Below are positions 58,793 through 64,000 of a stretch of 64,000 nucleotides of DNA, piece after piece. Source of the DNA: Pseudonocardia parietis (GTDB taxonomy: Bacteria; Actinomycetota; Actinomycetes; Mycobacteriales; Pseudonocardiaceae); NCBI RefSeq assembly GCF_017876315.1, contig NZ_JAGINU010000001.1, positions 5,270,001 to 5,334,000 on the forward strand. The letters are read 5' to 3'. The translations under genes were made by a program, and so were the position numbers. Within the stretch, counting starts at the first letter, position 1; each line of letters begins with the position of its first letter. A model generated the notes under the pieces. The model did not search any database and was not told the origin of the DNA. It was given only the letters and a program-made list of their open reading frames with translations.

Positions 58793-59233
58793 ATGGAGCC
58801 AGCACGTGGCCGGGGCGACCGACCCGACGACGACTTCGAGTCGATCGTCGCGGACTGGCGCAGCGAGGGTTCGGTCCCCGACTGGCCGCCGGAACCCGCC
58901 GAACCGGCCGAACCCGCCGTGCAGCCCCGGGACGGCGCGGTACACCGGCCCGGGCCGTCGGAGCCGGTCGACCAGGACGAGGGGCACTACCACCCGCCCG
59001 ACCCGCCGCCGCTGCCCCGCCCGGGCCCGCCGGCCGTCGTCGGGGGCGGGCTGATCCTGCTGGGTCTGCTGCTCTGCGTCGCGCCGGGCGTGCTCGGTGC
59101 CGGCGGCACCTGGCCGCTGCCGCTGGGCCTGGTGCTGATCGCCGCCGGGCTGACCTGGCTGGTGCTGCGGCTGTGGACCACCGACCCGCGGGACGACGGC
59201 CCCGACCTCTACGACGACGGCTCGCGCCTCTGA
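58793..59233 (+). CDS. small membrane protein with acidic, Pro-rich N-terminal half
   Basis: Function unknown. The 146 residues have a hydrophilic half rich in Asp, Glu and Pro (repeats like PAEPAEPA near 40), then two membrane helices (about 85-105 and 107-128: GGGLILLGLLLCVAPGVLGA, PLPLGLVLIAAGLTWLVLRLW in parts) and a short acidic tail. A Shine-Dalgarno-like GGAAGG precedes the ATG. It converges on the ROK gene with a 25-bp overlap. High G/C third positions support coding. Confidence 0.7.
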   Translation: MEPARGRGDRPDDDFESIVADWRSEGSVPDWPPEPAEPAEPAVQPRDGAVHRPGPSEPVDQDEGHYHPPDPPPLPRPGPPAVVGGGLILLGLLLCVAPGVLGAGGTWPLPLGLVLIAAGLTWLVLRLWTTDPRDDGPDLYDDGSRL

Positions 59234-60198
59234 CCCGCGCCCTCCCGCGCCAGGGTGGCCGCGCCCACGACGGCGGCCGCGGCGCCCAGCTGCGCCGTGC
59301 GGATCCGGGCCAGCGGCCGGTGTGACGCCCCGGTCGCGATCCGCGCGTAGTGCTCGCGGGCGGCGTCGAGGAACAGCGGCGCGGACACCGAGACCCCGCC
59401 GGCGACCACCACGAGGTCCGGGTCGAAGACGTCCGCGACCAGGGACAGCCCCTCCCCCAGCCAGCGGCCCAGGTCGTCGAGCGCGGCCCGGGCGACCGGG
59501 TCGCCCTCGCGGGCCGCGGCGGCGACCCGCCTGCCGGTGATCCGGCCGGGGTCGCGGGCCGCCTCACGGGCGAGCACGGAGGGTCCCGGCACGTCGCCGG
59601 CCGAGATCAGCTCCAGCGCGGTGGCGGCCAGCGCGGTCCCGCTGCAGTAGCGCTCCCAGCAGCCGCGCTTGCCGCACGGGCAGGCCCGGCCGTCCGGCAC
59701 GACACGCAGGTGCCCGAGCTCCGGCGCGACCCCGTGCGCCCCGCGGAACAGCTCGCCGCCGAGCAGCAGCGCGCCGCCGATGCCGGTGCCGATCGCGACC
59801 AGCACGACGGTGGAGGCCCCGGCCGCGGCCCCGTACCGCCGCTCGGCCAGCGCTGCGGAGTTCGCGTCGTGCTCGACGACGACCGGCAGCCCGCCGAGGC
59901 GCTCGGAGATGCGGCCTGCGACCGGGGCGTCGCGCCAGGACAGGTGCGGGGCGTAGCGGACCAGGCCGCGCGGGGCGTCGACGAACCCGGCCAGCGCGAG
60001 CCCGGCGGCACGCACCGGGTAGCGGCCGCGGAGCTCCGTGACGGTGCCGGCGATCGCCACCTCGAGGGCGTCGTCGGTGCGCGGGGTCGGTGCCGTGGCG
60101 GTGTCGAGGACCTCGCCGTCGGCGTCGACCACACCCGCACGCACGCTGGTCCCACCGACGTCGACCCCGATCGTGAGTGCACGGGGACCCACGCTCAC
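59209..60198 (-). CDS. ROK-family sugar kinase (glucokinase-like)
   Basis: ATP-dependent sugar kinase of 329 residues. The phosphate loop is TIGVDVGGTSVRAG near the start; the ROK zinc signature is PELGHLRVVPDG followed by ACPCGKRGCWE (about 145-168), and VEHDANSAALAE carries the catalytic Asp. There is no HTH, so it is a kinase and not a repressor. The GTG at 60198 overlaps the stop of the upstream gene (GTGA). Glucose is the likely substrate. Confidence 0.9.
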   Translation of the reverse strand: MSVGPRALTIGVDVGGTSVRAGVVDADGEVLDTATAPTPRTDDALEVAIAGTVTELRGRYPVRAAGLALAGFVDAPRGLVRYAPHLSWRDAPVAGRISERLGGLPVVVEHDANSAALAERRYGAAAGASTVVLVAIGTGIGGALLLGGELFRGAHGVAPELGHLRVVPDGRACPCGKRGCWERYCSGTALAATALELISAGDVPGPSVLAREAARDPGRITGRRVAAAAREGDPVARAALDDLGRWLGEGLSLVADVFDPDLVVVAGGVSVSAPLFLDAAREHYARIATGASHRPLARIRTAQLGAAAAVVGAATLAREGAGQRREPSS

Positions 60199-60566
60199 GT
60201 CCGGTGCACCACGATCCGCTGGACCGAACGCCCGCGACCGTGCGGGCGGTGGGCGTCCGCGGCCGAGTGGCGCGGCGGCTGCTCGGCCGTCTCCTCCAGC
60301 ACCGCGACCAGCACGCTCAGCAATCCGCCGGCGTGCACGGCGAGCCGCGCCGCCAGCTCGGAACGCTCGCCGCGCAGCACCGCGACCAGCGCGCACACCG
60401 GGCACGCGGTGCAGGCGCCCGGGGCCCCGGGGTCGGGGGCCTGCCCGTCCCCGGCCGCCGTCCCCAGCGGTTCGACGACCGTCCGCAGCCGTTCCAGCAG
60501 CTGGAGTGCCAGGGCCCGCAGGTCGTCGGGGATCCCCGCGTGGGCGCCGCAGCCCCGGCCCGTCAC
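60195..60566 (-). CDS. hypothetical protein with CxxCPxC motif (Rv2183c position)
   Basis: I do not recognise a domain. The 123 residues are largely helical (DDLRALALQLLERLRTVVEPLG; SELAARLAVHAGGLLSVLVAVLEE, in parts) with a central ACTACPVCALVA, three cysteines that may bind a metal or form a disulfide. The tail is basic. Overlaps of 4 bp with the ArsA-like gene upstream and the ROK gene downstream show tight coupling. In mycobacteria a protein of similar size follows the same ATPase. Confidence 0.72.
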   Translation of the reverse strand: MTGRGCGAHAGIPDDLRALALQLLERLRTVVEPLGTAAGDGQAPDPGAPGACTACPVCALVAVLRGERSELAARLAVHAGGLLSVLVAVLEETAEQPPRHSAADAHRPHGRGRSVQRIVVHRT

Positions 60567-61810
60567 GAGGTCATCCAGGTGCCCGGATCGGGCACGAAGC
60601 TGATCACCAGCCGGGCGTCGGCGCCGGTGCCCTCCAGCCGGGCACCGGTGGCCTCGCAGCGGCGCAGCACGGCCGGGAGCGACACCACCCGCCGGGAGAA
60701 CCCGATCCCGACGACCATGTCGTCGCCGATCCGGGCCAGGTCCAGCGGGGCGTCCTGGGCCCCCGGCAGCGCGATGTCCAGCTCGAACTCGGTGTCGCGG
60801 GAGACGCCGTGCCCGGCGGTGCGCCGCATCTCCATCAGCGGGCGGACCGGCGCGTCCTCCGGGGCGCCTGCCGGATCGGACTCCCCGTAGATCGAACGCC
60901 CCAGCTCGCGCAGCGCGCCGACCCCGGTCGGCTCGGCCGCGGTGTAGCGCACGGCCGTGACCGGGACGTCGGCGCCGAGCTGCCCCAGCTCGCCCAGCAC
61001 CGCCTGCTGTTCGGTGGCGCGCTCGCGCAGCCAGCGTGCGGCGGGACCGCGTAGCGACCGCGGCGGCCCCGGCATCACCCGGTTCGCCAGCAGCGCGTCC
61101 ACCCGCAGCTCGTGCAGGGCCAGCGCGGTGAGGGTGCGACGGGTCTCCGCGGCGACCACCCGCTCCGGGGTGAGCACCAGGCGGATCGAGGTGCGGGTGC
61201 GGTCGACGAGCAGCGCGCGCAGGCCGGCCAGCTGGTCGGCGAGCGCGCCCAGCGCGTCGACCGTGCGGTCCCAGCCGCCGTTGTCGCTCTTCGCCCCGGC
61301 CAGGTTCGCGACCAGCCCGCGGACCGCACGCCGGTGTGCCGGGAACAGCCGCTCCACATACCCGGCCAGTGCCTCGGGCAGGGTCAGCAGCCGCAGCGTC
61401 TCGGCGGTCGGCCCGCAGTCGACGACCACGACGTCGTACTCACCGGAGTCGGCGTACCGCGCGACCTCCACCAGCGCGAGGAGGTCCTCCACGCCGGGCA
61501 GCACGGTCAGCTCGTCGGCGACGAGCTCGTCGACGCCCGCGCCGGCGAGCATCGTGCGCAGGTGCCCCTGGATCTCGCCCCAGGCGCCCTCCAGCAGGTG
61601 CCGGGCCTCGATGTGGGCGGCCCACAGGTTTTCGGCGACCTTCGTGGGCTCGGCGCCCAGCTCGGTGTCCAGGGCGTCACCGAGCGAGTGCGCCGGATCG
61701 GTCGACACCACCAGCGCCGAGCGGCCGGATCCCGCGAGCAGCGCGCCCGTCGCCGCGGCGAGAGTGGTCTTGCCGACCCCGCCCTTGCCGGTGAACAGCA
61801 CGACGCGCAC
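60563..61810 (-). CDS. ArsA/GET3-like ATPase
   Basis: P-loop ATPase related to arsenite and tail-anchored-protein ATPases, in the place of Rv2184c. The 415 residues have the Walker A GKGGVGKTT (8-16), STDPAHSLGDAL (switch-like A' region), and VVVVDCGPTAETLRLL (Walker B and ArsA signature). No ars operon genes are nearby, so arsenic export is unlikely; the client is unknown. The C-terminal 120 residues form the small beta domain typical of bacterial relatives. Confidence 0.88.
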   Translation of the reverse strand: MRVVLFTGKGGVGKTTLAAATGALLAGSGRSALVVSTDPAHSLGDALDTELGAEPTKVAENLWAAHIEARHLLEGAWGEIQGHLRTMLAGAGVDELVADELTVLPGVEDLLALVEVARYADSGEYDVVVVDCGPTAETLRLLTLPEALAGYVERLFPAHRRAVRGLVANLAGAKSDNGGWDRTVDALGALADQLAGLRALLVDRTRTSIRLVLTPERVVAAETRRTLTALALHELRVDALLANRVMPGPPRSLRGPAARWLRERATEQQAVLGELGQLGADVPVTAVRYTAAEPTGVGALRELGRSIYGESDPAGAPEDAPVRPLMEMRRTAGHGVSRDTEFELDIALPGAQDAPLDLARIGDDMVVGIGFSRRVVSLPAVLRRCEATGARLEGTGADARLVISFVPDPGTWMTS

Positions 61811-61817
61811 GGGGCGG

Positions 61818-61823
61818 AGGGTA
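61818..61823 (-). promoter_or_regulatory. -10 box (TACCCT) of the leaderless ArsA-like gene
   Basis: TANNNT motif 7 bp before the GTG at 61810 with no Shine-Dalgarno sequence. Confidence 0.45.
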
Positions 61824-61902
61824 ACGATCGACCCGAAGCGATCTCCGCCCGGACCCGCCGAAGGAGCCTCGTGCCGCTGCTTCGACCCTCGACCGCCGGG
61901 CC

Positions 61903-62340
61903 TCAGGCCTTCTCGACGCGCCGCTTCAGACCCTTCAGCGCGGCGTCGATGATCACTTTCTCGGCCTTGCGACGCAGCATGCCGATCATCGGGAAGTTCA
62001 CCTCGACGGAGAGCTCGTAGGTGACCTTGGTGCCCGCACCCTCCGGCTCGAGCCGGTAGGCACCGTCCTGCGCCTTCTGGATGCCGCCCTTGACCAGGGT
62101 CCAGGTCACCGACCGGTCGTCGTCCGCCCAGTCGTAGTCGAGGGTGTAGGAGTCCTTGATCGCGCCGGCGTCCATAGAGAACCGGACCTGCTTCGCGCGC
62201 TCACCCGCGCCGGGATCGAGGATCTCCACGGCGGTGATCTGGCCGGTCCACTCCGGGTACGACTCGAAGTCCGCCACCACGGCCATCACCTGTTCCGGCG
62301 GGGCGTCGATGTGGATCGAGGAGGTGGTCGCGTCGGCCAT
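61903..62340 (-). CDS. SRPBCC-fold protein (Rv2185c-like)
   Basis: START/Bet v1-like hydrophobic-pocket protein of 145 residues, probably binding a lipid or polyketide-like ligand. Marks are SIHIDAPPEQVMAVVADFESYPEWTG in two parts and GTKVTYELSVEVNFPMIGML. A TAACCT box (62348-62353) lies 7 bp before the ATG. Function unknown; it is constantly found beside the ArsA-like ATPase and fadD15 in actinobacteria. Confidence 0.88.
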   Translation of the reverse strand: MADATTSSIHIDAPPEQVMAVVADFESYPEWTGQITAVEILDPGAGERAKQVRFSMDAGAIKDSYTLDYDWADDDRSVTWTLVKGGIQKAQDGAYRLEPEGAGTKVTYELSVEVNFPMIGMLRRKAEKVIIDAALKGLKRRVEKA

Positions 62341-62347
62341 GGCGGCG

Positions 62348-62353
62348 AGGTTA
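62348..62353 (-). promoter_or_regulatory. -10 box (TAACCT) of the leaderless SRPBCC gene
   Basis: TANNNT motif 7 bp before the ATG at 62340 with no Shine-Dalgarno sequence. Confidence 0.45.
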
Positions 62354-62361
62354 TCCGGTGG

Positions 62362-63156
62362 CTAGAGCCGGAGCACGTAGGGCCGCTCCAGCGCGCGGAA
62401 GTGCCCGACGTTCACGCACTCCGTACGGCCGACCCTGGCCCGGCGGGCGAGCGGCTGGTGGACGTGCCCGAACAGGGCGTGCGACGGCTGCTCGGCCCGG
62501 ATCCGGGCGGTCAGCGGCGCGCTGGCGATCTCGGCCCGCCGGGTGACGACGTCGTAGGTCAGCACCGGGTGCGCCGGCGGGACGTGGGTGCACAGCAGCT
62601 CCGCGGGCCCGAGCGCATCGAGCCGGGCCGTCCAGTCGGAGTGCTCCAGGAAGTACGGCTGCCACGGCCCGGCGCGGCGCGGATCCACCCCCGGCGGGAG
62701 CGGGACCCCACCGATGAAACCGATCCGGCGGCCGCCGATCTCGATCACCCGTCCGTCGGCGCGGGTGACGCCCTCGGTCTCCGGCCACGCCTCCGGCATG
62801 TCGACGTTGCCCGGGATCGCCCACACCGGCACGCCGAGCGACCCCAGCACGCCGAACAGCGCGGCGTACTGCTCGCGGACCGCCTCCTCGACCGCCGCGG
62901 CCGGATCGGCGAACCTGGCCCAGGACCGTTCGAGCAGCCCGAGCATCTGCGCCCGCGGGGCCCCGATCCGGCGCATCCGGCCGAACTCGGCGGCGACCGC
63001 GGTGCCGAGCAGCCGGGAGACGATCCCGTTCTGCGGATCCCGGTAGTCGATGAACTCGAGCAGGTCACCGAGCATGATCAGCCCGTCGGCGCCGTCCGCG
63101 GCGCGGGCCAGCGCGCGGGCGTTACCGTGGACGTCGGAGACGACGTGCAGCCGCAC
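62362..63156 (-). CDS. calcineurin-like metallophosphoesterase
   Basis: Two-metal phosphoesterase of 264 residues. The motifs come in order: SDVHGN (7-12), GDLLEF, GNVD, a His in CTHVPPAHP and GHVHQP. Closest to small cyclic-nucleotide or protein phosphoesterases, but the substrate is unknown. It begins right after the SRPBCC gene at 63157, so the two are cotranscribed. Confidence 0.88.
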   Translation of the reverse strand: MRLHVVSDVHGNARALARAADGADGLIMLGDLLEFIDYRDPQNGIVSRLLGTAVAAEFGRMRRIGAPRAQMLGLLERSWARFADPAAAVEEAVREQYAALFGVLGSLGVPVWAIPGNVDMPEAWPETEGVTRADGRVIEIGGRRIGFIGGVPLPPGVDPRRAGPWQPYFLEHSDWTARLDALGPAELLCTHVPPAHPVLTYDVVTRRAEIASAPLTARIRAEQPSHALFGHVHQPLARRARVGRTECVNVGHFRALERPYVLRL

Positions 63157-63564
63157 TCAGTACTTCCCCTCCGCCGGGGCGATCCCGGCCGACGGTGCTG
63201 CACCGGCCGGGCGCCCGCCCTCCAGGCGCCGTTTCAGTGCGAACGCGTGCGCCTTGAACTCCCGGTGCCGCCGGTCGCCCTCGGCCCGGTTCCACCGGCG
63301 GCGGTTCCCGTCCTGCTGCCCGTACGCGGGGTCGGCCCGCAGGAAGAAGTGCAGGACGGTGCCGTCGAGCACCTCCTCGCACCAGACCTCCATGGTGCCG
63401 GTGAGCGCGCCGGTGACCGTCCAGCGCACACCTGCGGGTCCGCGGTCGTCCGCGATCTCCGGGCGCAGGTCGGGCCAGTAGGACGACCACCGCGCGGGGT
63501 CGGCGAACTCGGCCGCGACCCGCTCGCGGGACACGGCCAGAAACGTCTCGTCGATCACGTCCAC
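63157..63564 (-). CDS. SRPBCC/polyketide cyclase-like protein (Rv2186c-like)
   Basis: The 135 residues have a Bet v1-like pattern: VDVIDETFLAVSRERVAAEF at the start, WSSYWPDL, GVRWTVTGALTGTMEVWCEEVLDG in parts and LHFFLRADP. The tail is basic (RRRWNRAEGDRRHREFKAHA). The GTG at 63564 is inferred from alignment with the usual short N-terminus; a GTG at 63606 would add 14 residues. It diverges from fadD15. Confidence 0.8.
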   Translation of the reverse strand: MDVIDETFLAVSRERVAAEFADPARWSSYWPDLRPEIADDRGPAGVRWTVTGALTGTMEVWCEEVLDGTVLHFFLRADPAYGQQDGNRRRWNRAEGDRRHREFKAHAFALKRRLEGGRPAGAAPSAGIAPAEGKY

Positions 63565-63747
63565 CGCCGGCACACCGGTCAGCGTGCCATCCGCTCCGGA
63601 CGCCACCTGCGCCCGGCGTTCCCCACCCGTTATGCCCGGGTCGATGTACGCACCCCCTACTTGACGGTAGGTTCGGTCCCGGTCAGGTCGGCGCGCGCTC
63701 GTGCCGGCCCGCAATGCCCTGCCGAGGCTGCCAGGAGGTCGATCCCC

Positions 63748-64000
63748 GTGCGTGAGTACAGCGTCCCCGCCACGGTGTCCGTGGGAGCCGAGGAGTCGCT
63801 CTCCGACGCCGTCTTCACCAACGCCGCGCAGCACCCCTCGGACGTGCTCTTCCGCCGCAAGGACGCGGAAGGTGTGTGGACCGAGGTCACCACCCGCGAG
63901 TTCGCCGAGCAGGTGACGCGGGTGGCCGCCGGCCTGATCGCCGCGGGCGTGCAGGCCGGCGACCGGGTCGCGGTGCTGTCCCGCACCCGCTACGAGTGGT
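63748..64000 (+). CDS. fadD15: long-chain fatty acid--CoA ligase FadD15 (N-terminus; runs off window)
   Basis: First 84 residues of an AMP-forming acyl-CoA ligase. VREYSVPATVSVG, then LSDAVFTNAAQHPSDVLFRRK, WTEVTTREFAEQVTRVAAGL and GVQAGDRVAVLSRTRYEW match the N-terminal domain of FadD15-type enzymes, and the neighbours agree. AGGAGG lies 9 bases before the GTG. The catalytic AMP-binding motifs are outside the window. Confidence 0.88.
   Translation, partial: MREYSVPATVSVGAEESLSDAVFTNAAQHPSDVLFRRKDAEGVWTEVTTREFAEQVTRVAAGLIAAGVQAGDRVAVLSRTRYEW

Noticed and set aside
60563..61810. Arsenic resistance
   Set aside because: Only an ArsA-like ATPase is present; no arsB, arsC or arsR nearby, and the same ATPase is found at this place in genomes without ars operons.

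Overview
The window comes from a very GC-rich actinobacterium. Third codon positions are almost all G or C, GTG starts are frequent, there is no ftsA, and the class includes Wag31, SepF, PknL, LppM, MptA and a class II AroG. Gene order from mraZ to fadD15 follows the corresponding Mycobacterium tuberculosis stretch (about Rv2145c-Rv2187) closely, with several insertions. A Pseudonocardia-like member of the Pseudonocardiaceae is my best guess; the genus is an inference.

Layout. (1) About 1-28,500, minus strand: the division and cell wall (dcw) cluster. In transcription order it reads mraZ, rsmH, ftsL, ftsI, murE, murF, mraY, murD, ftsW, murG, murC, ftsQ, ftsZ, pgeF, yggS, sepF, yggT, wag31, a membrane protein with a putative zinc site, ileS behind a T-box, and a methyltransferase cut by the window edge. 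Many neighbours overlap by 4 bp, so translation is probably coupled. Precursor synthesis (MurC-F, MraY, MurG), septal synthesis (FtsW, FtsI), the divisome (FtsZ, FtsQ, FtsL, SepF) and polar growth (Wag31) are together. (2) 28,900-33,800, plus strand: a MoxR, DUF58 and transglutaminase operon. (3) 34,200-38,000: DUF3040 protein, methyltransferase, an orphan ParA, and a DUF6504 plus HEPN pair behind two LexA-type SOS boxes. (4) 38,100-48,500: GNAT protein, LppM, MetF, prenyl synthase, carotenoid genes crtI and crtB on either side of the lipomannan mannosyltransferase gene mptA, then an HTH protein divergent from the kinase PknL. (5) 48,600-54,950: an inserted nucleoside and nucleobase salvage locus (NCS1-like permease, ribokinase, MFS transporter, nucleoside hydrolase, LacI regulator with operators). 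(6) 55,000-64,000: GIDE-domain protein, AroG, 3'-5' exoribonuclease, PlsC-type acyltransferase, ROK kinase, ArsA-like ATPase, two SRPBCC proteins, a phosphoesterase and the start of fadD15.

Most unusual features: MurG carries about 780 residues of repetitive, collagen-like and Gln-rich sequence ahead of a normal glycosyltransferase; tandem SOS boxes sit on the DUF6504-HEPN operon; a palindrome covers the -10 box and start codon of metF; the LacI regulator contains six in-frame 30-bp repeats; mraZ has a textbook autoregulatory promoter with four boxes at 10-bp spacing; and at least eleven genes show a TANNNT box 6-7 bp before the start codon, which suggests leaderless transcripts.
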